DNA from: Belliella aquatica
Lineage (GTDB): Bacteria; Bacteroidota; Bacteroidia; Cytophagales; Cyclobacteriaceae
Assembly: GCF_014637795.1 (NCBI RefSeq)
Contig: NZ_BMFD01000002.1
Location: 213,280-277,279, forward strand
Length of the DNA: 64,000 bases
Direction of reading: 5' to 3'
The first letter of the stretch is position 1. Each line of letters begins with the position of its first letter. The notes beneath the pieces were generated by a model that made no database searches, had not been told where the DNA came from, and saw only the letters and a program-made list of their open reading frames with translations. Below are positions 25,087-34,930 of the stretch, piece after piece. The position numbers and the translations under genes are program-made.

Positions 25087-26103
25087 TTATAAGTTTGAAA
25101 GCTTTTTCTGCCAATTCCAAGAATCTCTTAAACTATCTTCGAGGTTATATTTTGCAGACCAACCTAAGAGTTTGTTGACTTTATCAGTATTAGCCCATAC
25201 TTTTTCTATATCTCCTGGTCTCCTCGCACCTATATCATAATTCAATTTCTGATTTGACACTTTTTCAAATGCTTGAACGACTTCCAAAACGGTATTACCA
25301 TTGCCAGTACCTACATTAAAGATGTCAAAAAAGTTGTCTTTTTGCTTATCTAAATACTCCAAAGCTTTGACGTGCGCGTCAGCCAAATCTAATACATGAA
25401 TATAATCTCGCACACAGGTTCCATCTTTTGTATTGTAGTCATTTCCAAAAACAGTGATCTTTTCTCTAATACCCGCTGCTGTTTGTGTTACAAATGGGAT
25501 TAGGTTCGCAGGAACCCCAAGTGGCAACTCTCCAATCTCAGCACTTGGGTGTGCACCAATGGGGTTAAAATATCTAAGTGCAATAGCTTTTGCGCCTGAT
25601 TTACTTTTGATATGATCATGTAGTATGTCTTCACATATCTTCTTTGTGTTTCCATATGGACTTTCTGCGTCTTTTCTAGGAGTAGATTCTAAAACTGGAA
25701 GTTGATCAGGCTGGCCATAAACTGTACATGAAGATGAAAAAACAATATTTTTAACATCATGCTCTTTCATGACTTCTAGAAGTACCAAAAGGGAATTGAT
25801 ATTATTGGAATAGTATTTCAATGGAATATGAGTACTCTCGCCTACTGCTTTACTTGCCGCAAAATGAATAACTCCAGAAATTTGGTTTTCTTTAAAAATG
25901 CTGTTGACTAAAGCTCTATCATTACAATCACCTTCATAAGATTTTACTTTTTTGGAAAGTATTTTCTCAAGTCCTTGCAACACACCTTTCTCGGAATTAG
26001 AAAAATCATCCAAGATTATTGGATGATAACCAGATTCTACCAAAGCAACAGCAGTGTGAGAGCCTATGTAGCCAGCTCCACCCGTTATTAAAATATTCTT
26101 CAT
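25087..26103 (-). CDS. galE: UDP-glucose 4-epimerase GalE
   Basis: 338 residues from the ATG at 26103, the exact family length; the frame to 26163 adds 20 residues overlapping the end of the upstream gene. It interconverts UDP-glucose and UDP-galactose with tightly bound NAD. Seen: GGAGYIGS (7-14), the SSSCTVYG serine block, YGNTK catalytic tyrosine and lysine, RYFNPIGAHPSAEIGE, GTCVRDYIHVLDLADAH and RRPGDIEKVWA. It is 62 bases after the large adhesin gene and probably feeds surface-glycan synthesis. Confidence 0.95.
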   Translation of the reverse strand: MKNILITGGAGYIGSHTAVALVESGYHPIILDDFSNSEKGVLQGLEKILSKKVKSYEGDCNDRALVNSIFKENQISGVIHFAASKAVGESTHIPLKYYSNNINSLLVLLEVMKEHDVKNIVFSSSCTVYGQPDQLPVLESTPRKDAESPYGNTKKICEDILHDHIKSKSGAKAIALRYFNPIGAHPSAEIGELPLGVPANLIPFVTQTAAGIREKITVFGNDYNTKDGTCVRDYIHVLDLADAHVKALEYLDKQKDNFFDIFNVGTGNGNTVLEVVQAFEKVSNQKLNYDIGARRPGDIEKVWANTDKVNKLLGWSAKYNLEDSLRDSWNWQKKLSNL

Positions 26104-26165
26104 TTTTTTAATAGGTTTAATGAAATACAAGTATACGCAGTTTAGGTTAAGGAATAAAAACAAAT

Positions 26166-29100
26166 CTATTTAACCAAAACGAATCCTCCTTTGATTTGAT
26201 CACTTTTTGGTTCACCATTTAGGACATAGCTATAGCTAAACACATAAGTGTAAGAACCAATAGGAGCTAATTCATTATTTACTTTTCCATCCCAGCCTGT
26301 ATTTCCAAAATAAACCAATTCACCCCAACGGTTATAGATAACAAGTTCAAAAGTTAATGTACAATTAGATACTGCTTGGTAAGTCCCGTCTTTAGGATTA
26401 AAACCAGTAGGCATTCGAGCTATAGGATCCGCTTCGAGCATTTCGCCTGACCCAAAACTCACACACCCCCTACTATCTTCCACCGTTACGTTGTGGGTTC
26501 CCCTCGGAACTCCTTGAAGCAAAAACTCATTCGAATTATCAAGTTCCCAAGTGTATGAAAAAGGTGCATTTCCACCTTGAGGTTCGGCAATAAGTTCTCC
26601 ATTTGCTTCTCCTGGACAAGCAAATTTCTCGATTCTCACATCAACCTCTAAGGGCAAAGGAGACGTAATTGTAAAAGAAACTGGCAAGATACATCCATTG
26701 GCATCTGTTATTTCAAGTTCATAAAGTCTCCCCTCCAGATCAAATAGATTGATTTGACTTCCATTGATTTGATTTGTAGGTAAATTGATGGTGTAAGGTG
26801 CAGTTCCACCTATGACATTAATGACGGCTTCTCCATCGGCACGTCCAAAACAAGTAGTGGCTACCGTAGATACCTCTTCAACTTCTAAAAGAGGTGGCTC
26901 AATGATGTTAATATTATCTAATATAATTTCGCATCCAAAACTATCAATTACCGTAACTGAATATACTCCTGCCGGAATATTTTCAGCTACAGAGGAATTA
27001 ATACCTTCATCATGAGACCAATTAAAAGTATAGGGAGCCGAACCACCAGCTACGTTTATCTCAATCCTGCCAGTTTCTTCTCCAAAACATAAGATTCCTG
27101 TCGTATCATCAACCTCAGCGGTAAAAACTGTATTAACATCAACATCAAGCTGTGGAGACACTCCTTCACAATCATCATTGATCAAACTATACTCTCGATA
27201 CCAAACTTGTCCGCTTGTTCCAGGAACAGACCAATTCACCTGAACAGTACTGTTCTCATTAGACCCTACGATGTCGCCACCAACAACAAACCATTCATAT
27301 CCTCGGCCAGTAATAAACTCTGCAGCCGCATACTCATATAAAGTAGCCCCATCATAACAAATCATTTCATCTCCAAGAGCAACTTTTGGTTCTATTTGAT
27401 TATTGATTTTCACTATAAGCTCTACCTCTTCTCCAGGACAACCTTGCACACTAAATGGTCGTGCGATTACTTTAGCTGAAGGGTTTGCAGGACCCCATCT
27501 TATGATGACTCCGTCTTCATTTTCAGTAATAATTTCTCCACCTTCCACATCCCATTCTATCCTTGAAATATCCTTATCTATCTCAAGTTGATATTGGATT
27601 TCATCAATATCAGGACAAACACTATTTGACCCTACTATTTCTCCAAGATATTCTTCCACCAAAACCTCAAATCGGACTTCTTCTTGTTGATCACAACTAT
27701 CCTGACTAATCGATGCTGTTACGATTACTTCGTATGTTCCTGGTTGCAGGTATGTATGATTGACCAACTTACCCTCCTTAATTTCTGACCCATCTCCAAA
27801 ATTCCAAGTGAAAAATTGAAAGATCTCATTTTCAGGATTGATCTCCCATTCAGCAGATTGATTAAGACATGCAACTGACTCACCTTCAACCTCAAAATCA
27901 TAATCAGAAATTACTTCGAAATTAAGATTTTCTAAGCTTGCTCCTACAGCAAAACCGTAGGATTCAATTTGCCCAAAACCATATACGTATCCAATTAAAC
28001 CATCACTATTTTCCAGTTGATGCACTCCAGAAGAAATTTGAATTCGAGCATAAGAAAATTCAGGCTTATTAGGGAAAGGAACGAATTGATTGCCTACATT
28101 TTGCCCATCCAAACGAGTATTTTGAGCCGAAGCCGTAGCTGTAATGATATTAACAAAATGTGCATTGATTGATGGCAACTGTAAAGCATTGAAAGTAATC
28201 TGACTTAAAAGCTGTTGATTAGGACTATAGGTTATCATAAAAGGATCTCCAATATTATTACCTTGACCTGGAAGGTTGCAAGCCATACTTTTGGCAAATC
28301 CAGTTACAGAAATAGGTTTGTCACTCGAGATCGAAACCACATCAGTACTTAAAAAATCTCTTGATAAAAAATCACCTGCACCAAGCGTTCCCGCACTCAC
28401 ACCATTGATAAAAATTTCACTATCAGGTTCAGAAGCAAGAACTTTCACCAGCTCACCTGAATTTCTTCCCGCTAAAGAAACATGCAAAAAGTCATTCCCC
28501 CAAGTATTTACTGGATAGGCTTGTTGAAATAAATGATCATTCGCTTGACCACAATCACCTACAGCAGTCCATTTATTACCTCCAAAAACAGCAATATTTT
28601 TACAATCATTTGCATTGGCACCAATTACCCTTACTCTTGACCCAGTTAAGTCTCCTCTCGCTTTTAATTGATAGGATTGACCTAAATTTAGATTTATTGT
28701 GAAGGGAATACCTGCACTTTGACCTGATGCTGTGTTTACTTTTGGCGTAATTTCTATTTCTGTATTATCTTCTACAGCTACTACTAAAAGTGTACTTTCA
28801 TTATTGGAATTAAGTGCTTGAACATTTTGTCCAATTGTCACTTCTTGAAAATGTGAAGTAATATAATAATCCTTTCCCAGCGTACCAGTTGGCAAAACCA
28901 CCGTTCCATCAGCACTTCTAAATCTTTCATTGAATGCGTAAACTGAAATTTTGCCACTAGATAGAATGTAAATACCTTTCTCTTCGACCTCACCTGAGGT
29001 TCGATGTAATATGTCTAAGCTAGTGATTCTATGTACAAATTGCTGCCCTGCTTGAATATTAAAAGTTACAGTATTTCCTGCATACTCAATAACACCTTCA

Positions 29101-29288
29101 GAAGCTTCACTTGCTGTAATTACTATAATACCAATGTCTGGGGCCTGTTCTGAACCATTATTCTCCATAAATCCTACCCAAAACTCCTTACCAACGGTGG
29201 TCACTTGAGCAGATGCTTCATTAAAACTTATAAGAAATAGAAATAGTGAGATTATTAAAATTAATCCTTTAGAGTAAAGGTTTTTCAT
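26166..29288 (-). CDS. Large secreted adhesin: IgGFc-binding N-domain, PKD, SprB-type repeats, T9SS type B tail
   Basis: 1040 residues with a signal peptide ending ASAQV (about 28). The N-terminal 450 residues match the IgGFc-binding-type domain (GKEFWVGFMENNG, LPTGTLGKDYYITSHF). Next come a PKD domain (about 480-545, WNFGDGSE..VNHTYLQPGTYEVIVT), two Ig-like segments around GSNSVCPD and GDEMICYDG, and three SprB-type repeats from about 725 (CFGEETGRIEINVAGGSAPYTFNWS, TCFGRADGEAVINVIGGTAPYTI, ACPGEANGELIAEPQGGNAPFSYTWE). The last 75 residues are a gliding-motility-associated CHU_C domain (YNRWGELVYFGNTGWDGK..APIGSYTYVF), the type IX secretion signal. A surface adhesion role is inferred. Confidence 0.9.
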   Translation of the reverse strand: MKNLYSKGLILIISLFLFLISFNEASAQVTTVGKEFWVGFMENNGSEQAPDIGIIVITASEASEGVIEYAGNTVTFNIQAGQQFVHRITSLDILHRTSGEVEEKGIYILSSGKISVYAFNERFRSADGTVVLPTGTLGKDYYITSHFQEVTIGQNVQALNSNNESTLLVVAVEDNTEIEITPKVNTASGQSAGIPFTINLNLGQSYQLKARGDLTGSRVRVIGANANDCKNIAVFGGNKWTAVGDCGQANDHLFQQAYPVNTWGNDFLHVSLAGRNSGELVKVLASEPDSEIFINGVSAGTLGAGDFLSRDFLSTDVVSISSDKPISVTGFAKSMACNLPGQGNNIGDPFMITYSPNQQLLSQITFNALQLPSINAHFVNIITATASAQNTRLDGQNVGNQFVPFPNKPEFSYARIQISSGVHQLENSDGLIGYVYGFGQIESYGFAVGASLENLNFEVISDYDFEVEGESVACLNQSAEWEINPENEIFQFFTWNFGDGSEIKEGKLVNHTYLQPGTYEVIVTASISQDSCDQQEEVRFEVLVEEYLGEIVGSNSVCPDIDEIQYQLEIDKDISRIEWDVEGGEIITENEDGVIIRWGPANPSAKVIARPFSVQGCPGEEVELIVKINNQIEPKVALGDEMICYDGATLYEYAAAEFITGRGYEWFVVGGDIVGSNENSTVQVNWSVPGTSGQVWYREYSLINDDCEGVSPQLDVDVNTVFTAEVDDTTGILCFGEETGRIEINVAGGSAPYTFNWSHDEGINSSVAENIPAGVYSVTVIDSFGCEIILDNINIIEPPLLEVEEVSTVATTCFGRADGEAVINVIGGTAPYTINLPTNQINGSQINLFDLEGRLYELEITDANGCILPVSFTITSPLPLEVDVRIEKFACPGEANGELIAEPQGGNAPFSYTWELDNSNEFLLQGVPRGTHNVTVEDSRGCVSFGSGEMLEADPIARMPTGFNPKDGTYQAVSNCTLTFELVIYNRWGELVYFGNTGWDGKVNNELAPIGSYTYVFSYSYVLNGEPKSDQIKGGFVLVK

Positions 29289-29462
29289 CGAATAGTAATT
29301 ATTTATAAATCAGCCATCAATATAAAGCAATTCTGAAAAATTTTATTGGATCTAAAATAATATTTATAAAAAAATATAATTTAATGTTTAACGGTAGATA
29401 GCATTCTAGCTTTAGAAATATTTTATTAAATTTGATTTAGTAATCTTTTAAAAAATGCTGTC

Positions 29463-29813
29463 GTGCCATACAAAGAACGTGAAATAGAGAAAAAATACTT
29501 TTCAATAGGTGAAGTTGCTACAATGTTCAAGGTCGCTCCCTCGCTCATCCGCTATTGGGAAGGTGAGTTTGACATCATTAACCCTAAAAAAGATAAAAAA
29601 GGAAATCGAAGATTCACGAAGGAAGACATTGAGAAAATTCGGTATATCTATCAATTGGTAAAAGTGAAAGGATTCACACTACAAGGTGCTCAAGAAGTCA
29701 TTAAAAAAGAACAAAATCACGTTTTTGATAAAGCTGCAACGATAGATAAGCTCCATCAAATCAGGAAATTTTTAGCAGAAATAAGGGAAAATATTCATGT
29801 CAAATCCGAATGA
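29463..29813 (+). CDS. MerR family transcriptional regulator (GTG start)
   Basis: 116 residues. The start is GTG at 29463; the nearby ATG at 29455 is out of frame. The N-terminal winged helix-turn-helix reads KKYFSIGEVATMFKVAPSLIRYWEGEFDIINPKKDKKGNRRF, typical MerR. A helical tail QLVKVKGFTLQGAQEVIKKEQ follows. There are no effector-binding cysteines, so no metal-sensor role is suggested. The end overlaps dprA by 17 bases, a fixed arrangement in this phylum as I know it. Its regulon is unknown. Confidence 0.88.
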   Translation: MPYKEREIEKKYFSIGEVATMFKVAPSLIRYWEGEFDIINPKKDKKGNRRFTKEDIEKIRYIYQLVKVKGFTLQGAQEVIKKEQNHVFDKAATIDKLHQIRKFLAEIRENIHVKSE

Positions 29814-30915
29814 TACCATACATCATGAATTAGCTCTGAGCTTGGTTCCTAAGATTGGACCTGCCATTTTTAGAGGTATTCTCACCTATGCAGGTGATGC
29901 GAAAAACTTCCTTAAACTTTCCAAAGGAAAAGCTGAAAAAATCCCCAGAATCAGCAAGCAAATCATTTCAATCAGAAATGATTTTGAATCAAAACTCAAA
30001 ATCGCTGATCAGATTATCAATGATTGTCAAAAGAAAGGTATCCGAGTCGTGACTTTTTCATGTGACTCGTTTCCTGAAAGGTTGAAAAATATAGAAGATT
30101 TCCCTCTTGCACTTTTTGTAAAGGGAAATGCTGATCTCAATCCATCCCGAGCAATTGGAATCGTAGGTACTAGAAACTGCACGGAATATGGAAGAAGTGT
30201 CACTAGAAAAGTGATCGAAGACCTTATACCCTACAAACCCACTATCATCAGTGGCCTAGCATACGGAATTGATATAGAAGCCCATCGAGCAGCTCTCCAA
30301 TTTGATCTACCAACCATCGGAGTTTTGGGTTCTTCAGTGGATTCGGTTTATCCTTCGGTTCATAAGAATACTGCCAAGGAAATGCTTGAATTGGGTGGTT
30401 TGATTAGTGAATACCTTCCTGGATCTCCAATGCATCCAAGTAATTTTCCTCAAAGAAATCGAATTATAGCGGGACTTTCAGATGCCTTAATCGTGGTAGA
30501 AGCTGCCATCAAAGGTGGTGCTTTGATTACAGCAGAAATTGCTTTTGGATATAATAAGGAAGTTTTTGCAATCCCAGGCAACTTGCAATCTCCCTTAAGT
30601 GAGGGTTGTAATAATCTAATTAGCAAAATGAAGGCTTCTATCTATACAGGAGTAAAAAATATCGAAGAGGCACTCTCTTGGTCAAAAGAAAATCCTCAAG
30701 AAAGCCGATTCAATAAAGAGAAAAGTTGGACGAGCCTACCCAGCGAAGAACAAGAAATTCTAAAATTAATCAAAGATAAAGGTGAAATTGAAATTGATCA
30801 ATTGGCAATGCTTACCAATCTTTCGAATACATTGTTATCCTCCAAGCTCTTAAATCTAGAATTTGAAGGTTTAATTAAGTCCAAGCCAGGAAAACGATAT
30901 GCTTTGGTATTCTAA
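29797..30915 (+). CDS. dprA: DNA-processing protein DprA
   Basis: 372 residues. DprA loads RecA on incoming single-stranded DNA during natural transformation. Seen: a SAM/HhH-like N-terminus (LALSLVPKIGPAIF), then the Rossmann-like domain with GIVGTRNCTEYGRSVT, SGLAYGIDIEAHRAAL, GVLGSSVDSVYP, NFPQRNRIIAGLSDALIVVEAAIKGGALITA and AIPGNL, and a C-terminal winged helix (about 310-372). All DNA-binding blocks are present. It overlaps the MerR gene by 17 bases in another frame, so the two are translationally coupled. Confidence 0.95.
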   Translation: MSNPNDTIHHELALSLVPKIGPAIFRGILTYAGDAKNFLKLSKGKAEKIPRISKQIISIRNDFESKLKIADQIINDCQKKGIRVVTFSCDSFPERLKNIEDFPLALFVKGNADLNPSRAIGIVGTRNCTEYGRSVTRKVIEDLIPYKPTIISGLAYGIDIEAHRAALQFDLPTIGVLGSSVDSVYPSVHKNTAKEMLELGGLISEYLPGSPMHPSNFPQRNRIIAGLSDALIVVEAAIKGGALITAEIAFGYNKEVFAIPGNLQSPLSEGCNNLISKMKASIYTGVKNIEEALSWSKENPQESRFNKEKSWTSLPSEEQEILKLIKDKGEIEIDQLAMLTNLSNTLLSSKLLNLEFEGLIKSKPGKRYALVF

Positions 30916-30927
30916 TCTTTTTCAAAT

Positions 30928-30967
30928 AAAAACAGCTCTTGATCTATTAATCAAGAGCTGTTTTTTT
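30928..30967. terminator. Bidirectional terminator dprA/ffh
   Basis: AAACAGCTCTTGAT and ATCAAGAGCTGTTT form a 14-base stem with A and T runs, between the convergent genes dprA and ffh. Confidence 0.9.
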
Positions 30968-30988
30968 ATGTAGATATATTTGTAAGAA

Positions 30989-32326
30989 TTACCTTCTACC
31001 CATATTAGGCATGATATTGCCTAGGGCTTTTTGTGCTCCTCCCATTTTATTCATTTGCTTCATTAACTTTCTCATGTCGCCAAATTGCTTCATCAAATTA
31101 TTAACTTCAGTGATCGTTCTTCCACTACCCGTAGCGATCCTTTTTCTTCTACTTCCATCAATGACATCTGGATTCTCACGCTCCAGTGGCGTCATACTTC
31201 TAATGATTGCTTCAATAGGTCTAAAAGAATCATCGTCAATATCCAAACCTTTCATGGCTTTGCCCATTCCTGGAATCATGCCCATCAGGTCTTTGATATT
31301 CCCCATCTTTTTGATTTGCTCCAATTGAGAAAGGAAATCGTCAAAATTGAATTGGTTTTTTCTGATTTTAGCATTTATTCTCTTGGCTTCATCTTCATCG
31401 AAAGTCTGCTGTGCTCTTTCTACTAAAGAGATCACATCACCCATTCCTAGGATTCTTTGTGCCATTCTATCCGGATGGAAGACATCCAGATTTTCCATTT
31501 TCTCACCAGTGGAGATAAACTTGATTGGCTTGTTGACTACGTGTCTAATTGAAATGGCTGCACCACCTCTTGTATCACCATCCAACTTCGTCAATACCAC
31601 CCCGTCGAAATTCAATCGCTCATCAAAAGTCTTCGCTGTATTTACAGCGTCTTGACCAGTCATGGCATCCACAACAAATAGTGTCTCTGATGGATTCAAA
31701 GCTTTTTTCAAAGCTTCAATCTCTTTCATCATTTGATCATCTACCGCAAGACGACCAGCGGTATCGACAATTACTGTCTTTTTACCTATTTTCTTAGCAT
31801 AAGCGATTGCATTGCTCGCGATTTCTAAGGCATTCTTATTTTCGGGTTCAGCGTAAACTTCTACACCAATCTGCTCACCCAAGACTTTCAACTGATCAAT
31901 TGCAGCTGGCCTGTAGATATCACAGGCTACCAAAAGTACTTGTCTACCTTGCTTTTTGAGATAACTAGCGAATTTTCCAGAAAAAGTTGTCTTACCAGAA
32001 CCTTGAAGACCAGAGATCAACACCACAGCAGGATCACCTTTGATATTGACGTCCACCTTGGTTTCACCCATCAATTTGGTCAATTCTTCTTGCGTGATTT
32101 TGATCAACAATTGACCGGGAGATACTGCAATAAGCACGTCTCTTCCGAGTGCTTGCTCCCTGATGGTATCAGTTACTTCCTTGGCTACTTTATAGTTAAC
32201 ATCAGCATCTATCAAGGCTCTTCTAATTTCCTTTACCGTAGTTGCTACGTTGATTTCAGTGATTTTACCAGTCCCTTTGAGGGTCTTAAAAGCTTTATCT
32301 AATTTTAAACTCAGATTATCAAACAT
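30989..32326 (-). CDS. ffh: Signal recognition particle protein Ffh
   Basis: 445 residues. SRP GTPase binding signal sequences and 4.5S RNA for co-translational targeting. N domain 1-95 with IRRALIDADVNYKVAKEV; G domain with GLQGSGKTTFSGK (G1), DIYRPAAIDQL, VDTAGRLAVDD (G3) and TKLDGDTRGGAA (G4); methionine-rich M domain from about 325 (MGMIPGMGKAMKG, RKRIATGSGRT RNA-binding, MKQMNKMGG). The C-terminus QKALGNIMPNMGRR is complete. No SRP RNA gene was found beside it. Confidence 0.97.
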   Translation of the reverse strand: MFDNLSLKLDKAFKTLKGTGKITEINVATTVKEIRRALIDADVNYKVAKEVTDTIREQALGRDVLIAVSPGQLLIKITQEELTKLMGETKVDVNIKGDPAVVLISGLQGSGKTTFSGKFASYLKKQGRQVLLVACDIYRPAAIDQLKVLGEQIGVEVYAEPENKNALEIASNAIAYAKKIGKKTVIVDTAGRLAVDDQMMKEIEALKKALNPSETLFVVDAMTGQDAVNTAKTFDERLNFDGVVLTKLDGDTRGGAAISIRHVVNKPIKFISTGEKMENLDVFHPDRMAQRILGMGDVISLVERAQQTFDEDEAKRINAKIRKNQFNFDDFLSQLEQIKKMGNIKDLMGMIPGMGKAMKGLDIDDDSFRPIEAIIRSMTPLERENPDVIDGSRRKRIATGSGRTITEVNNLMKQFGDMRKLMKQMNKMGGAQKALGNIMPNMGRR

Positions 32327-32506
32327 GCCTTTTTTATTCTATTTGATGCAAAAATAGAAATTTATTTGGGAAAAGAGATTGCTTATCGCAAAGGTTTTGA
32401 CTTCTCTTGATATTACTTTCCTTAAAGTTAATTGTGCCTATTTCCCTTCACATTCTTTTTATTTTTTTAATTTGCGCACATTCTTAATACTGAAATCCAA
32501 AACCAA

Positions 32507-34930
32507 ATGCATATCAATCTAAAAAAAGACGTTTTACCACATGCTATCAGTGTGGCTGTTTTTTACTTGATCGTCCTATTCTACTTCTCTCCTGCCGTAT
32601 TTGATGGTAAAATTATATTTCAAAATGACATCCTTCAGTGGGAAGGAGGCGCAAAAGAAATAATCGACCACAGGGCTGAAACTGGTGAGGAAGCACTTTG
32701 GACAAATAGTATGTTTGGAGGAATGCCTGCATATTTGGTAAGCTTCGAAATCGCAGGAGACATTACAAATTATATTACAAAAGTTCTCACCCTCGGTTTA
32801 CCGCACCCAATCAATTCAATTTTCTTTGGGATGGTGGCCATGTATATTCTTTTATTAAGCTTTAAAGTCCGCCCAGAATTTTCAGTCATCGGAGCTATTG
32901 CATTTGCATTCAATACCTTTCACATTATATCAGTTGACGCTGGTCACAATGCCAAAATTTGGGCTATTTGCTTGATTCCTTTAGTTCTTGCAGGGATTCA
33001 TTTGGCATTCAATCAGAAAAAGCTGCTTGGATTGGCCCTTTTTACTTTAGGATTGATGCTGCAACTCAAATTCAATCACCTCCAAATCACCTATTACACA
33101 GTCATCATTGTCTTCATTTATTTGATCGCTGTGATTTATGAAAATTTTAAATCGAGACAGCTTCCTGAGTTTGGTAAAGTCGCATTGATTCTAGTTCTCG
33201 GGACGCTTATCGCTGTAGGAGGAAATATCAGTAGATTTATTAGTGTCTATGAATATGGGAAATACTCAACAAGAGGAGCGCCAAATCTAGAAACAGGAAC
33301 AAGTTCTCAAGCAGGATTGGATAAAGATTATGCATTTAATTGGTCTCAAGGCAAAGCGGAAACACTCACCTTGCTAGTTCCATTTTTCTATGGTGGTGGG
33401 AGTGGTGAAGCGCTTCCAAAAGATTCAAACACAGAAGCAGCTCTTCGAGCAAATGGGGTTGATAATGCTCAGATAAGAGGGTTTGTTCAATCAGCACCAA
33501 CTTATTGGGGAGATCAACCTGGCACGGGAGGACCGATTTATGGAGGTGCGATTATGCTTTTCTTATTTGTACTCGGCTTACTTTATGCCCAAAAATCTTA
33601 CAGATATGCATTCCTTTCCATCACAATTCTATCTCTACTTTTAGCTTGGGGAAAAAATCTAGAATGGTTTAATTATGCCGTTTTTGATTATTTACCAGGA
33701 TACAATAAATTCAGAGCTGTTTCCATGGCTTTGAGTATTGCTCTATTTTCTATTCCTGTATTAGGAGCCTTAGGTTTAGAAGGGTTATTTACTGAAAAAT
33801 TTGATAAAAAGACTCTGAAAAATCTTGCAATAGCTTTGGGAAGTACCGCTGGTATTGCTTTGCTTTTGGCGGTATTTGCAGGAACGTTAGGTTTTCGCGG
33901 AGCAGTTGATGTGAATTTACCAGATTGGTTGGTATCAGCAGTTCAAGAAGATCGGAAAGCTTTGCTAAGATCCAGTGCTTTCAAGAGCTTTATTTTTATC
34001 TCACTTTCAGCAGCATTGATCTTTTTAGCTTTGAAAAATAAAATTTCTGTTCAACTGGCAGGTTTGGGGATTGTAATTCTATTGACAATTGATCTATGGA
34101 TGATCAACAAGCGTTACCTGAACGATGATTCTTTCCAAATTAATCCTTCTCAACAATTCTTTGCTACCACTCCAGCAGACAAAATGATCCTTCAAGATCC
34201 TGGGTATTTTAGAGTTTTGAATTTGGCTAATCCATTCAATGATGCAAGAACATCCTATTTCTTCAACAGTGTTGGAGGATATCATGGAGCCAAAATGCGG
34301 AGATATCAGGAATTGATAGAAAATGTCATCAGCCCAGAAATGAATCAGTTCATTCAAAAAGCACAGGAAGGTAATTTTGATTTCGAAAGCCTCAGTGCAC
34401 TGAATATGCTCAATACGAAATACATCATGGCAGGTCAGGCTGAAAATGCTGTTTTTGAAAATCCATTGGCGAATGGGCCTGCATGGTTTCCTTCAAGAAT
34501 TATCGAAACCAATAGCAATGACGAAGAGATCAAACTCGTTGCAGAAATCAATACACAGCAAGAAGCGACGGTTAACGTTCAAGAATTTCAAAATGTAAAA
34601 GCAGGTTCTGGTACGATCAGACTTGAGAAACAAAGTCCAAATCAGTTGTTATACGAAGTTAATGCTGAAGCGGCGGGACTTGTGGTATTCTCTGAAATCT
34701 ATTACCCACTTGGCTGGAAAGCAACGATTAATGGTCAAGAAGCAGAAATCATAAGAACCAATTATCTCTTGAGGGGAATAGAAGTCCCAACAGGTCAAAG
34801 TACCATCGAAATGAAATTCGAACCAGAGAGTTATTACAAGACAAAGGGCATCAATGTCATTTCCCAATACCTGTGGCTTGGCTTATTTTTAGTTAGTCTA
34901 TTCTTCACCTTTAAACCTGAAAAATCATGA
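32507..34930 (+). CDS. YfhO family multi-pass membrane protein
   Basis: 807 residues. About a dozen hydrophobic helices up to residue 520 (first at 16-35, last of the bundle LAGLGIVILLTIDLWMI), then a C-terminal exported domain (about 540-780) and one closing helix. Marks are FSPAVFDGKIIFQNDILQW, SMFGGMPAYLVS, WGKNLEWFNYAVFDYLPGYNKFRAVSMAL and YYPLGWKATINGQ. This is the YfhO architecture, related to GT-C glycosyltransferases and implicated in surface-polymer glycosylation in Gram-positives. Here it precedes a methyltransferase (4-base overlap) and glycan genes, so a lipid-linked sugar donor is inferred. Confidence 0.9.
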   Translation: MHINLKKDVLPHAISVAVFYLIVLFYFSPAVFDGKIIFQNDILQWEGGAKEIIDHRAETGEEALWTNSMFGGMPAYLVSFEIAGDITNYITKVLTLGLPHPINSIFFGMVAMYILLLSFKVRPEFSVIGAIAFAFNTFHIISVDAGHNAKIWAICLIPLVLAGIHLAFNQKKLLGLALFTLGLMLQLKFNHLQITYYTVIIVFIYLIAVIYENFKSRQLPEFGKVALILVLGTLIAVGGNISRFISVYEYGKYSTRGAPNLETGTSSQAGLDKDYAFNWSQGKAETLTLLVPFFYGGGSGEALPKDSNTEAALRANGVDNAQIRGFVQSAPTYWGDQPGTGGPIYGGAIMLFLFVLGLLYAQKSYRYAFLSITILSLLLAWGKNLEWFNYAVFDYLPGYNKFRAVSMALSIALFSIPVLGALGLEGLFTEKFDKKTLKNLAIALGSTAGIALLLAVFAGTLGFRGAVDVNLPDWLVSAVQEDRKALLRSSAFKSFIFISLSAALIFLALKNKISVQLAGLGIVILLTIDLWMINKRYLNDDSFQINPSQQFFATTPADKMILQDPGYFRVLNLANPFNDARTSYFFNSVGGYHGAKMRRYQELIENVISPEMNQFIQKAQEGNFDFESLSALNMLNTKYIMAGQAENAVFENPLANGPAWFPSRIIETNSNDEEIKLVAEINTQQEATVNVQEFQNVKAGSGTIRLEKQSPNQLLYEVNAEAAGLVVFSEIYYPLGWKATINGQEAEIIRTNYLLRGIEVPTGQSTIEMKFEPESYYKTKGINVISQYLWLGLFLVSLFFTFKPEKS

